From Roseiarcus sp963806935 (GTDB lineage: Bacteria; Pseudomonadota; Alphaproteobacteria; Rhizobiales; Beijerinckiaceae): a stretch of 64,000 nt of DNA. The stretch is taken from assembly GCA_963806935.1 (NCBI GenBank), contig CAWEAT010000010.1:1-64000 (forward strand), read 5' to 3'. The notes below the pieces were generated by a model. The model ran no database searches. It was not told the origin of the DNA and saw only the letters and a program-made list of their open reading frames with translations. Of the stretch, positions 46,207 through 54,587 are shown one piece after another. Numbering within the stretch: position 1 is the first letter of the stretch; every line of letters starts with the position of its first letter. Made by a program: the position numbers and the translations under genes.

Positions 46207-46444
46207 GGCTGGCCTCCGAAGCCTCCTGACGCAAGTTCAGAACCTTATCGCAGGAAAACCGCGGTCTGGACACTGCTCGACGGCGAACGCGGCCGCTGAC
46301 GAATTTCGCGAACGGCCTTTGGCTCTTAAGCCCGCGTCTGATAAGCACGGCCTCGACCCGCCGACCGCCGGCCCACGGCTTGCGGGCTCGGGGCGCCCAA
46401 GCGGCGCGGGAGAGTTCGCCGGAGATTGCGAGAGGGGAAAACGC

Positions 46445-47311
46445 ATGACTTCCATCAATCGGCTCATATGCGCGTTTTCGATCGCGGCTGCCGTCGCCGC
46501 GTGCGGGCTTGGATCGGCCACGGCGGGAACCACCATCGATCGCATCAAGCAGGATAAGACGCTGCGGATCGCCTACCGGGAAGACGCGCCGCCGTTTTCT
46601 TACGCCAATTCTGTCGGCATACCCGCGGGGTTCATGGTCGACCTTTGCCGTTCGGTGGCGAAGAATTTGGGCGCGGAACTCAATCTCGGCGATCTCAAGG
46701 TCGACTACGTGCTGGTGACCGCGGCCAATCAATTCGAGGCGATCGAAACCGGTAAGGCGGACCTCCTGTGCGAACCGACCTCGGCAACCCTGTCGCGGCG
46801 AGCGGAGGTCGACTTCTCGATCCCCACATTCGTCGACGGAGCGAGCCTCCTGGTGAGTGGCGAGGGCCTGAGCGACTTCGGCGCCCTCGCCGGCAAGAAG
46901 ATCGGCGTGCTCGCCGGGACGACGACCGAGCAGAGCTTGCGCGACACGCTCGCCGCCGCCAAAATCAGTGCCGAAATCGTCCCCGCCAAGACGCACCAGG
47001 AGGGGCTTGCGATGCTCGACCAGGGGACGATCGTCGCTTATTTCGGCGATCGGGCCATCCTCGCCTATCTCGCTTCAAAAAGCAGCGCGCCGGGCAAATT
47101 GCGCCTCGCCAACAACTATTTTTCGATGGAGCCGTATGCGCTGGCGCTGGCGCATGGCGACAGCGATTTCCGCCTGGCGGTCGATCGCGCGCTAAGCCGG
47201 ATCTACCGCTCCGGCGAAATCGGCGCCATTTTCGCCCATAGTTTCGGGAGCCAAATTCAACCCAGCGACACCCTGCAGACCTTGTACTTGATTTCAGCCT
47301 TGCCAGAATGA
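46445..47311 (+). CDS. Orphan polar amino-acid-type periplasmic binding protein
   Basis: 288 residues from ATG 46445 (AGAGGGGAAAAC before it). Signal peptide SINRLICAFSIAAAVAAC, then IKQDKTLRIAYREDAPPFSY, GFMVDLCRSVAKNLG, NQFEAIETGKADLLCEPTS, KKIGVLAGTTTEQSLRDTLAA and YFGDRAILAYLAS: SBP family 3 with the usual ligand-binding Asp/Arg. There is no permease or ATPase beside it. Its divergence from ald suggests it senses or supplies alanine or another amino acid. Confidence 0.88.
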   Translation: MTSINRLICAFSIAAAVAACGLGSATAGTTIDRIKQDKTLRIAYREDAPPFSYANSVGIPAGFMVDLCRSVAKNLGAELNLGDLKVDYVLVTAANQFEAIETGKADLLCEPTSATLSRRAEVDFSIPTFVDGASLLVSGEGLSDFGALAGKKIGVLAGTTTEQSLRDTLAAAKISAEIVPAKTHQEGLAMLDQGTIVAYFGDRAILAYLASKSSAPGKLRLANNYFSMEPYALALAHGDSDFRLAVDRALSRIYRSGEIGAIFAHSFGSQIQPSDTLQTLYLISALPE

Positions 47312-47390
47312 AGATCGCCGCTCGCCCGGGGCGGTATGTGGACGTTAGACCCGGTCGGGCGCCGCGGCTGAGGGGCCGAGAGGAGCTGAC

Positions 47391-47639
47391 GTGACCGAGC
47401 CCAAGCCCGACATCGCCAACCTGCCGTTCGAGGCGGCGCTGGCGGAACTCGAAGCGATCGTCGATCAACTCGAAAAAGGCGCAGTGGCGCTCGACAAGTC
47501 GATCCGGCTCTACGAGCGGGGCGAAGCACTGAAGCGGCGCTGCGACGAGCTGCTCCAGAACGCCGAAATGCGGATCGAAAAGATCACCCTTTCGGCCGAT
47601 GGCGCGCTCAAGGGAGTCGTGCCGCTCGACGACGACTAA
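47391..47639 (+). CDS. xseB: Exodeoxyribonuclease VII small subunit
   Basis: 82 residues. LPFEAALAELEAIVDQLEKG followed by LDKSIRLYERGEALKRRCDELL is the XseB helical hairpin that binds XseA. GTG start with GAGGAG nearby. The partner xseA is not in the window, as is common. Reading frame intact. Confidence 0.92.
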   Translation: MTEPKPDIANLPFEAALAELEAIVDQLEKGAVALDKSIRLYERGEALKRRCDELLQNAEMRIEKITLSADGALKGVVPLDDD

Positions 47640-47790
47640 GCGCTGTCCCGAGCGTTAAGATTTGGCCGTCGCCGCGGGCGTCTGACCTCATTCCCTTGCG
47701 TTAGTCGTTGTCGTCAATTCGCGCGACATGAGAAGGATTTGCGGCAAATTATTACAAACCGCTGAACGCGGCCGGTTCCGAAACCGTCTG

Positions 47791-47798
47791 TTAACCAT
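47791..47798 (+). promoter_or_regulatory. CtrA-type half-site TTAACCAT before the ParA-like gene
   Basis: Lies 92 bases upstream of the ParA-like start, in a 250-base gap with otherwise no feature. Same octamer as at 42697. Confidence 0.4.
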
Positions 47799-47889
47799 TT
47801 TCCGCTCAACTCGTGAACATTCATTAATCCCTGCCCCTGCTCGTGACCAGAAAAAGGGGCGAAACTCGGAAGGCTGAGGGGCGGAAGTC

Positions 47890-48546
47890 ATGCGGACCAT
47901 AGCGTTTGTGACTCAAAAAGGCGGCTCTGGGAAAAGCACGATTGCGTCGTCGCTCGCGGTGGCCGCTCACGAAATGAAAGAGAAGGTCTGCGTCATCGAC
48001 ATGGATCCGCAAGGTTCGCTGGCGAATTGGGCCAAGACGCGCGGAACCGGCGACATCGAGGTCGTGGCCTCGGGGGCGGCGCGCCTGCCGGCTCTTCTTG
48101 CCTCGCTCGAGCGGAAGGGGTTTACCCTTGTCATCCTCGACACTCCTGGCGCCGAAGGCGCGGCGTCTTCAGCCGCGATGCAGGTCGCCGACCTCAACAT
48201 CATCCCTTCTCGTCCGAGCATGTTCGACCTTTGGGCCAGCGCACGAACCCGCGCGGCGCTAAAGGAGATCGGCGGCGACTTCGTGTTCCTGCTCAATCAG
48301 TGCCCGCCCGCACAGCAGACGGCCCGGGTCCAGGACGGCGTCGAGACGCTCGAGGAAATGGGAGGGCTCATTTCGCCCTTGATCCTTACCCGTGTCGACT
48401 ACCAGGAATCCGCGCGCCACGGTTGGGGAGTGACCGAGCTTAATCCCTACGGCGCGGCGGCCGAGGAAATGCGCGGCCTTTGGCAGTCGGTCAAGCGCCG
48501 CCTCGCGCGCGCCAAAACGCGGCAACCCGCCCGCAAGGCGGCTTGA
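47890..48546 (+). CDS. ParA-like ATPase (orphan)
   Basis: 218 residues. AFVTQKGGSGKSTIASSLAV is the deviant Walker A, DMDPQGSLANW the switch I/A', TLVILDTPGAEGAA the Walker B. There is no parB or parS beside it, so it is more likely a chromosomal ParA-family positioning protein than a plasmid partition protein. A CtrA-like box upstream would fit cell-cycle control. Confidence 0.88.
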   Translation: MRTIAFVTQKGGSGKSTIASSLAVAAHEMKEKVCVIDMDPQGSLANWAKTRGTGDIEVVASGAARLPALLASLERKGFTLVILDTPGAEGAASSAAMQVADLNIIPSRPSMFDLWASARTRAALKEIGGDFVFLLNQCPPAQQTARVQDGVETLEEMGGLISPLILTRVDYQESARHGWGVTELNPYGAAAEEMRGLWQSVKRRLARAKTRQPARKAA

Positions 48547-48661
48547 AATTCGAGGCGGGCCCGAGATCGGCTCGCTGGACGGAAAAGCGCGAGCGGCAAT
48601 CCTCCCTCCCTCGCGCAGATCGGCAGGACGCTCCCGGGCGCCCTGCCATTTTTTTTGAGCG

Positions 48662-50056
48662 TCAGCCGCCAAGCTGGGTGCGGATCGTCTGCGCCCCGCG
48701 TCGGATGGTCAGATCCCACAGCCGCGAGCGCTCGGCGCAGGCCTTCTCCAGATCGCGCGTCGTTCCGATCTTCTCGCCGTTGACGGCGACGATGATGTCG
48801 CCCTTCTGCACACCGACGTCGGCCGCGGTCGAACCGTCGCCGACCGAGGCGACGACCACGCCCTCGGCGGCGCCCTCGAGCGACAGCTCCTCGACCACCG
48901 CGGGCGACAGGTTCATCACCTCCGCCCCTTGGAAGGGCGAGCGGCTCTTGATGGTCAGGGCGTCGCGCGGCGGGTTTTCCGGCGCGGCGGCGAGTTTGAG
49001 CGGCAGGCTCAACGTGTGTCCGCCGCGCAGAACGGAAAGCGCGGCCGAGCCGCCGAGGGGCTTTACCGCAAGCCGAAAACCGACGCTCTCCGCGTCCTCG
49101 ACGCTTTGCCCGTCAACCGCAGTAATGACGTCGCCCCGCTTGAGACCCGCCTCGAGCGCGGGACCCTCGCCGGCGACCGTCACCACCAGCGCGCCCGTCG
49201 GCCGATCGATCCCGAGATTGTCGGCGATGTCTTTGGTCAGGCTCTGGAGCGTCGCGCCAAGCCACGGCCGTTTCACGGTCGCGCCGCCCTGACGCGCCGC
49301 AACGATGACGCTCTTGACCATGTTGACGGGAATGGCGAAACCGATTCCCATGCTGCCGCCGGAACGCGAATAGATTGCGGAATTGACGCCGACCAGCTTG
49401 CCGTCGAGATCGACCAACGCCCCGCCCGAATTGCCGGGATTGATCGCGGCGTCCGTCTGGATGAAGAACCCGAAGTCGCTGATCCCGGTCTGGGTGCGCG
49501 CGAGCGCGGAAACGATGCCTTGGGTGACAGTCTGGCCGACGCCGAACGGATCGCCGATGGCGATCACGAAGTCGCCGACCTCGAGCCCGTCCGAATCGCC
49601 AAGTTCGAGCACGGGAAACCCCTTGCCGCCCTTGAGCTTGAGCACGGCAAGATCGGTTCGCGGATCGCGGAGCACGATCTGCGCCTCGAACTCGCGCTTG
49701 TCGGAGAGCGCGATCTTCACGTCGGTCATGCCTTCGATCACGTGATAATTGGTGACGACGAGGCCAGACGGATCAACGATGACGCCGGAGCCGAGCGCCT
49801 TCTGCACCCGTTGATTTTCGCTCCCTTCGCCGCCGAAGAAGCGGCGGAAAATCGGATCGTCGAACAGCGGATTGCGCGGCATCGTCTCGACGCGGGAGGC
49901 GTAGACGTTGACCACCGCCGGCGCGACCTTCTTCACCACCGGGGCGAACGAGAGCCGCACCTGCGCCAGGCTTTGCGGCGCGGCCCGCTGCAGCGTGTCG
50001 GCGAACCCGGGAGCGGCGAAAAGGGCGAAGAAGACGGCGAGCGCCAGGCGTATCAA
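48662..50056 (-). CDS. degQ: Periplasmic HtrA-type serine protease (DegP/DegQ)
   Basis: About 464 residues. Start TTG at 50056 follows GGAGG by five bases and gives a signal peptide (IRLALAVFFALFAAPGFA). Catalytic triad: TNYHVIEG (His), RTDLAVLKL (Asp), NPGNSGGALVDL (Ser). Two PDZ domains follow (KRPWLGATLQSL and the second around VVASVGDGSTAADVGVQ). Degrades misfolded periplasmic proteins. Downstream of rplQ on the same strand across a 615-base gap. degP and degQ cannot be separated by eye. Confidence 0.9.
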   Translation of the reverse strand: MIRLALAVFFALFAAPGFADTLQRAAPQSLAQVRLSFAPVVKKVAPAVVNVYASRVETMPRNPLFDDPIFRRFFGGEGSENQRVQKALGSGVIVDPSGLVVTNYHVIEGMTDVKIALSDKREFEAQIVLRDPRTDLAVLKLKGGKGFPVLELGDSDGLEVGDFVIAIGDPFGVGQTVTQGIVSALARTQTGISDFGFFIQTDAAINPGNSGGALVDLDGKLVGVNSAIYSRSGGSMGIGFAIPVNMVKSVIVAARQGGATVKRPWLGATLQSLTKDIADNLGIDRPTGALVVTVAGEGPALEAGLKRGDVITAVDGQSVEDAESVGFRLAVKPLGGSAALSVLRGGHTLSLPLKLAAAPENPPRDALTIKSRSPFQGAEVMNLSPAVVEELSLEGAAEGVVVASVGDGSTAADVGVQKGDIIVAVNGEKIGTTRDLEKACAERSRLWDLTIRRGAQTIRTQLGG

Positions 50057-50671
50057 ACGGGACCTCCGGGCTTGGTCATGCGGCCGCTGATATAGGCGGC
50101 GCGGCGGCGCGTGCAAAGCCGCAGCCGATCGCGGCGCCGGAAGGACTTCAAAGCCGATGGAAGAGAATCAAAGGAAACGGCGGAAGGAAATCAAAGACGG
50201 GGCGGAAGGAAAACCGAGTCCGGCGGAATAGAATCAAAGCTCCATTTTTCTCCGCCAATGTTCAGTTTTTCCAAACACTTAAGCCTCGATTCCGAGACCC
50301 GATTCTCCTCTCTCTCAGCGCCCGCCCCTCGGCCTCGGCGGGCACGCTCCAATTCTCCGTGGCGCAGTTGGGTGTATAGCACGTCTTTCTGATTATCGCA
50401 AGCCATTGCCCCCGCCTTCGGCCAAACTCTTCCTAACCAGGCCTGTGAGAAAGGTCCCCGGCCGTCAAGGCCGGGCGCTTAAGCGCGTTGCCTTCGGAGG
50501 GACGTCATTGCGAGGAGCGAAGCGACGAAGCAATCCAGAAAACAAAAGACGCTTTACGAACCCTGGATTGCTTCCCCCGGGCTTGACCCGGAGGTCGCAA
50601 AGACAGCCACGGTTGAGCCAAATGCAATCTGCTCTAACGAGCCTGGCCGCTTCCACCCAGCGGCGCCGGCG
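50057..50671. other. 615-base gap between degQ and rplQ
   Basis: Holds GGAA-rich direct repeats near 50136-50215, a GAGGAAAA-like segment and one dispersed palindromic repeat (listed separately). Probably carries the degQ promoter and the rplQ operon terminator. No coding frame is convincing. Confidence 0.4.
50502..50605. repeat. Dispersed palindromic repeat (GCGAGGAGCGAAGCGACG type)
   Basis: TCATTGCGAGGAGCGAAGCG followed by GAAGCAATCCAG and, 30 bases on, its exact inverse CTGGATTGCTTC. Same family as 36249-36320. The tail ACCCGGAGGTCGC continues the known element form. Confidence 0.78.
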
Positions 50672-51082
50672 TCAGCTCGCGTTCGCGGCCTGGACCGGGC
50701 CCGAATCCTTGCCCTTGGCTTCGACGTCGCGGTCGACGAATTCGATCACCGCCATGGCGGCGTTGTCGCCGGGCCGAAATCCGGCCTTCATGATCCGGGT
50801 ATAGCCGCCATTGCGGGTCTTGTAGCGCGGCCCCAGCACGTCGATCAGCTTCTTGACCAGTTCCGCGTCGCGCAGGCGCGAGATCGCGATCCGGCGGGCG
50901 TGGAGGTCGCCGCGCTTGCCGAGCGTCACCAGCTTTTCGACCACCGGGCGAAGGTCTTTGGCCTTCGGCAGGGTGGTCGTGATCTGCTCGTGCTTGATCA
51001 GCGCTTGAGCCATATTGGCGAACATCGCCTGGCGATGCTCGGCGGTGCGGTTGAAGCGCCGCTTGGCGCGTCCGTGATACAT
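50672..51082 (-). CDS. rplQ: 50S ribosomal protein L17
   Basis: 136 residues from ATG at 51082 (MYHGRAKRRFNRTAEHRQAM). Motifs HEQITTTLPKAKDLRPVVEKL and GGYTRIMKAGFRPGDNAAMAVIEF are diagnostic. Part of the large-subunit assembly. Follows rpoA on the same strand; the gap contains an inverted-repeat element. Confidence 0.96.
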   Translation of the reverse strand: MYHGRAKRRFNRTAEHRQAMFANMAQALIKHEQITTTLPKAKDLRPVVEKLVTLGKRGDLHARRIAISRLRDAELVKKLIDVLGPRYKTRNGGYTRIMKAGFRPGDNAAMAVIEFVDRDVEAKGKDSGPVQAANAS

Positions 51083-51139
51083 GGCGTTCTCCTTATCCGG
51101 GTCTGCGGCCGCCGTGCCAAGGAACGGCCGCTGTTTCAT

Positions 51140-51259
51140 CCCCCTCGCCCCGCTTTGCGGGGAGAGGGTTGGGGTGAGGGGCGGGCGCCAACGATCGAGC
51201 TTGGCGCTGCCCTCATCCGGCGCTTCGCGCCACCTTCTCCCCGCTTACGGGGAGAAAGG
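51140..51259. repeat. Intergenic inverted-repeat element between rpoA and rplQ
   Basis: CCCCGC-TTT-GCGGGG at one side and CTCCCCGC-TTAC-GGGGAG at the other form two hairpins inside the operon. The sequence family matches 31920-32024. Could lower L17 expression or be neutral. Confidence 0.6.
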
Positions 51260-52276
51260 TTAGTAGTGTTCCTCGAACCGCTTGGCGAGGTCCTCGATGT
51301 TCTCCGGCGGCCAGCCGGTGACTTCCATGCCGAGATGGAGCCCCATCTGGGCCAGCACTTCCTTGATCTCGTTGAGCGACTTGCGGCCGAAGTTCGGCGT
51401 CCTGAGCATCTCGCCCTCGGTCTTCTGGATGAGGTCGCCGATATAGGTGATGTTGTCGTTCTTGAGACAGTTGGCCGAGCGGACCGAGAGCTCGAGCTCG
51501 TCGACCTTCTTGAGCAGCGCCGGATTGAACGCGAGTTCGGGGATCGCGTGCTGGGCCTCCTCGCGGCGCGGCTCCTCGAAGTTGACGAACACCGCGAGCT
51601 GGTCCTGGAGGATGCGGGCGGCATAGGCGAGCGCGTCCTCGGGCGACATCGCGCCGTTGGTCTCGATCGTCATCGTCAGCTTGTCCTTGTCGAGGTCCTG
51701 GCCCTCGCGGGTGGCCTCGACCCGGTAGGAAACCTTCTTCACCGGCGAGAACATGCTGTCGATCGGCAACAGCCCGATCGGCGAATCCTCGGCCCGGTTG
51801 CGGTCGGCCGGCACGTAGCCCTTGCCGGTCGTCACCGTGAATTCGATCCTGAGGTCCGCGCCCTCGTCGAGAGTGCAGATGACAAGGTTCGGGTTGAGGA
51901 TCTGGATGTCGCCGGTCGTCTGGATGTCGCCGGCGGTGACCGCGCCGGGACCCTTGCGCTTGAGCACGAGGCGCTTCACGCCTTCGCCCTGCATCTTGAC
52001 CGCGATGTCCTTGACGTTGAGGACGATGTCGACGACGTCCTCGCGCACGCCCGGGATCGACGAGAATTCGTGCAGCACCCCGTCGATGTGAATCGAGGTG
52101 ATCGCCGCGCCCTGGAGCGACGACAGCAGCACCCGGCGGAGCGAGTTGCCGAGCGTCTGGCCGAAGCCGCGCTCGAGCGGCTCGGCGACGACGGTCGCCA
52201 CTTTGCGCGACGCTTCGCTGAGCACGATGTCGAGCTTCTTCGGCTTGATGAGTTCTTGCCAGTTCTTCTGGATCAC
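51260..52276 (-). CDS. rpoA: DNA-directed RNA polymerase alpha subunit
   Basis: 338 residues from GTG at 52276 (IQKNWQELIKPKKL). N-terminal dimerisation domain RGFGQTLGNSLRRVLLSSL; C-terminal DNA-binding domain ELSVRSANCLKNDNITYIGDL and TPNFGRKSLNEIKEVL. Assembles RNA polymerase and contacts activators and UP elements. Between rpsK and rplQ as in all Rhizobiales. Confidence 0.97.
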   Translation of the reverse strand: MIQKNWQELIKPKKLDIVLSEASRKVATVVAEPLERGFGQTLGNSLRRVLLSSLQGAAITSIHIDGVLHEFSSIPGVREDVVDIVLNVKDIAVKMQGEGVKRLVLKRKGPGAVTAGDIQTTGDIQILNPNLVICTLDEGADLRIEFTVTTGKGYVPADRNRAEDSPIGLLPIDSMFSPVKKVSYRVEATREGQDLDKDKLTMTIETNGAMSPEDALAYAARILQDQLAVFVNFEEPRREEAQHAIPELAFNPALLKKVDELELSVRSANCLKNDNITYIGDLIQKTEGEMLRTPNFGRKSLNEIKEVLAQMGLHLGMEVTGWPPENIEDLAKRFEEHY

Positions 52277-52343
52277 GGGGTTGGCCTTCTCTTTCGACGA
52301 ATGCGGCTGGCGCGGCTCGAAGCGACGGGTTCGCTCGCGCCGG

Positions 52344-52733
52344 TCAGACGCGGCGACGCTTGCGCGGGCGGCAGCCGTTGTGCGGAATTGGCGTGACGTC
52401 ACGAATTGAGGTGACGTTGAAGCCGGCCGCCTGGATCGCGCGCAACGCCGATTCGCGGCCCGACCCGGGTCCCGAGACCTCGACCTCGAGCGTGCGCATG
52501 CCGTGCTCGGAGGCCTTGCGGACTGCGTCCTCGGCCGCGATCTGGGCCGCGAACGGGGTCGACTTGCGCGATCCCTTGAAACCCATGGTGCCGGCGGACG
52601 ACCACGAGATCGTGTTGCCCTGCGCGTCGGTGATGGTGATCATCGTGTTGTTGAACGTCGAGGCCACGTGGGCGACGCCGGATACGATGTTCTTGCGTTC
52701 GCGACGGCGGACGCGGGTCGCTTCTTTTGCCAT
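52344..52733 (-). CDS. rpsK: 30S ribosomal protein S11
   Basis: 129 residues. VASTFNNTMITITDAQGNTI, SAGTMGFKGSRKSTPFAAQ, DVTPIPHNGCRPRKRRRV are S11 landmarks. Small-subunit platform protein. Same operon as rpsM and rpoA. Confidence 0.97.
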   Translation of the reverse strand: MAKEATRVRRRERKNIVSGVAHVASTFNNTMITITDAQGNTISWSSAGTMGFKGSRKSTPFAAQIAAEDAVRKASEHGMRTLEVEVSGPGSGRESALRAIQAAGFNVTSIRDVTPIPHNGCRPRKRRRV

Positions 52734-52804
52734 GAGGTTGTCCTTCGATCGCGCCCGGTCAAAGAGCGCGGACCTTGCTGAAATGGGTTAAAACGAAACG
52801 GCGA

Positions 52805-53173
52805 TCACTTCTTCTTGCCGGCGATGGGCTTCGCCTTGCCCTTGCGGGTGCGGGCGTTGGTGTGGGTGCGCTGGCCGCGCACCGGCAATTGCTTGCGATG
52901 GCGCAGACCCCGATAGGCGCCCAGGTCCATCAGGCGCTTGATGTTGATTGCGACTTCGCGGCGAAGGTCGCCCTCCACCATGTAGTCGCGGTCGATCGTT
53001 TCGCGGATCTGCATCACTTCGGCGTCCGTCAATTGGGCGACCCGCCGCTCGGGGGGGATGTGCACCTTCTCGACGATCTCTTCGGCCTTCCTCGGCCCGA
53101 TGCCATGGATATACTGGAGCGCGATCACGACGCGCTTGTTGGTTGGAATATTGACGCCTGCTATGCGAGCCAT
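52805..53173 (-). CDS. rpsM: 30S ribosomal protein S13
   Basis: 122 residues from ATG at 53173 (MARIAGVNIPTNKRVVIALQ). YIHGIGPRKAEEI and YRGLRHRKQLPVRGQRTHTN are diagnostic; contacts P-site tRNA. First gene of this operon piece, with no adk or secY directly upstream: a divergent isomerase gene begins 421 bases away. Confidence 0.97.
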   Translation of the reverse strand: MARIAGVNIPTNKRVVIALQYIHGIGPRKAEEIVEKVHIPPERRVAQLTDAEVMQIRETIDRDYMVEGDLRREVAINIKRLMDLGAYRGLRHRKQLPVRGQRTHTNARTRKGKAKPIAGKKK

Positions 53174-53593
53174 TCGCGTAAACGCTCCATTTCGGCGGCG
53201 GTTCGACGAATAGGCCGAGCGCCGCGGGACTGTCCGTCTCGACGTCCGGTGGAGGCCGGCCCATGTCGAGAATCCGTGAGAACGCAAAAAGTCCCACACG
53301 CTCGAAGGCGGCGCGGGGACCCAGAACGGCTTCAGGATGAAGGCGATGTAGAGCGTTGGAAGCGCTTGTCAAGGGAAAAGTGGGGCGCACGCCGCGGGAC
53401 AGGGTCGTGGCGCTGGCCGCCGGCGAGGCGCCGGAGGCGGCCGGCAGCCAGGGAAAAGCGGCCGCGGGGCCGCGTTTTTTACCCTAATTGATCCCTCCTT
53501 TCCCTCGCAATGTCGCCCAATTCCCTCTATAGCCGCCTCAAGCAGACAGAAGTCACAGGGCGGCCAGCGTTCCGCCCGCCCAAAGGAGCCCCC
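53174..53593. other. Divergent region between rpsM and the parvulin gene
   Basis: 420 bases. In many Rhizobiales adk/secY lie upstream of rpsM; here they are absent so a promoter for the rpsM operon must lie in this gap. AAAGGAG precedes the isomerase start. Purine-rich runs (GGAAAAG) and GC-rich palindromic parts near 53400-53470 (GGCGCCGGAGG region). No RNA gene recognised. Confidence 0.4.
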
Positions 53594-54520
53594 ATGACGA
53601 CCATCTTTTCCGCGCGCCCGCGCACGGCCGCTCTCGCGTTCGCGCTTGGGCTCGGCGCGGCTTTCAGTTTCGCCGGCCCCGCTTCGGCCGACCCGAAGGT
53701 GCTGGCCAAAGTCGACGGCCAGCCGATCACCGAGCAGGACGTCGCTGACGCGATGGCCGACATCGGCCCCGGCCTGCCGCAGAAGCTCGAAGGCGCGGCG
53801 CGGCAGAAATACGTCCTCGACTATCTCATCGACCTCAAGCTCGCGGCCAAGAAGGCCGAGGCCGATAAACTCACCTCGACTCCCGAGTTCGAACGCAAGC
53901 TCGACTATTATCGCGAGAAGCTGGCGATGGAGCAGTTGCTCGGCGCGGTCGCCAAGGCGGCGACGACCGAGGAGGCGGAGCGCAAGGCCTATGACGAGGC
54001 CGCCAAGGCCGAGCCGCCGCAAGAGGAAATTCACGCCCGCCACATCCTGCTTCCGACCGAGGAGGAGGCGAAGGCGGCGCTCGCCCGAGTCAAGGGCGGC
54101 GAGGACTTCGCCAAGGTGGCGACCGAGCTTTCCAAGGACCCGTCCGGCGACGGCGGCGACCTCGGCTGGTTCACCAAGGACCGCATGGTGCCGGAATTCT
54201 CCGAGGCGGCGTTCAAGCTGAAGAAGGGCGAAGTGTCGGAGCCGATCAAGACGCAGTTCGGCTGGCACATCATCAAGATCGAGGATACGCGCACCAAGAG
54301 CTTCCCGCCCTTCGAGCAGATCAAGGACCAGGCGGCGCGCTACGTCGCCCAGAAGGCGGAGAGCGACGCGGTCGCGCAGCTCCACAGCGCGGCCAAGATC
54401 GAGTTCTTCGACGCCGACGGCAAGCCGCTGCCGCCGCAAGCCCAGGCGGCCGATCCGGGCAAAGAAGCCCCCGCCCCGGCTCCTGCCCCCGCCCCCGCCG
54501 ACAAGCCCAAGACGCCCTGA
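53594..54520 (+). CDS. Parvulin-type peptidyl-prolyl cis-trans isomerase, exported
   Basis: 308 residues. Signal peptide (AALAFALGLGAAFSFAGPASA). N-terminal helical chaperone part (SurA-like, DAMADIGPGLPQKLEG) then the parvulin domain: IHARHILLPTEEEAKAAL, VATELSKDPSGDGGDLGWFTKD, VPEFSEAAFKLKKGEVSEP and FGWHIIKIEDTR. A proline/alanine-rich tail ends the protein. Assists folding of periplasmic or outer-membrane proteins (PpiC/PrsA-like). Confidence 0.93.
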   Translation: MTTIFSARPRTAALAFALGLGAAFSFAGPASADPKVLAKVDGQPITEQDVADAMADIGPGLPQKLEGAARQKYVLDYLIDLKLAAKKAEADKLTSTPEFERKLDYYREKLAMEQLLGAVAKAATTEEAERKAYDEAAKAEPPQEEIHARHILLPTEEEAKAALARVKGGEDFAKVATELSKDPSGDGGDLGWFTKDRMVPEFSEAAFKLKKGEVSEPIKTQFGWHIIKIEDTRTKSFPPFEQIKDQAARYVAQKAESDAVAQLHSAAKIEFFDADGKPLPPQAQAADPGKEAPAPAPAPAPADKPKTP

Positions 54521-54542
54521 CGGGAAGTTTTGGCCTTCGCGA

Positions 54543-54564
54543 GAGCGGGCCCGCCGGCCCGCTC
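54543..54564 (+). terminator. Rho-independent-type terminator after the isomerase gene
   Basis: Perfect nine-base stem GAGCGGGCC with its complement GGCCCGCTC and loop CGCC, followed by CGGTTGTTGTTT. It lies between the isomerase stop and the argJ start. Confidence 0.6.
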
Positions 54565-54587
54565 CGGTTGTTGTTTCGGAATCGTCC

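Noticed and set aside
50900..52396. 498-codon plus-strand open frame opposite rpoA and rplQ
   Set aside because: Antisense of conserved ribosomal and polymerase genes; no recognisable domain.
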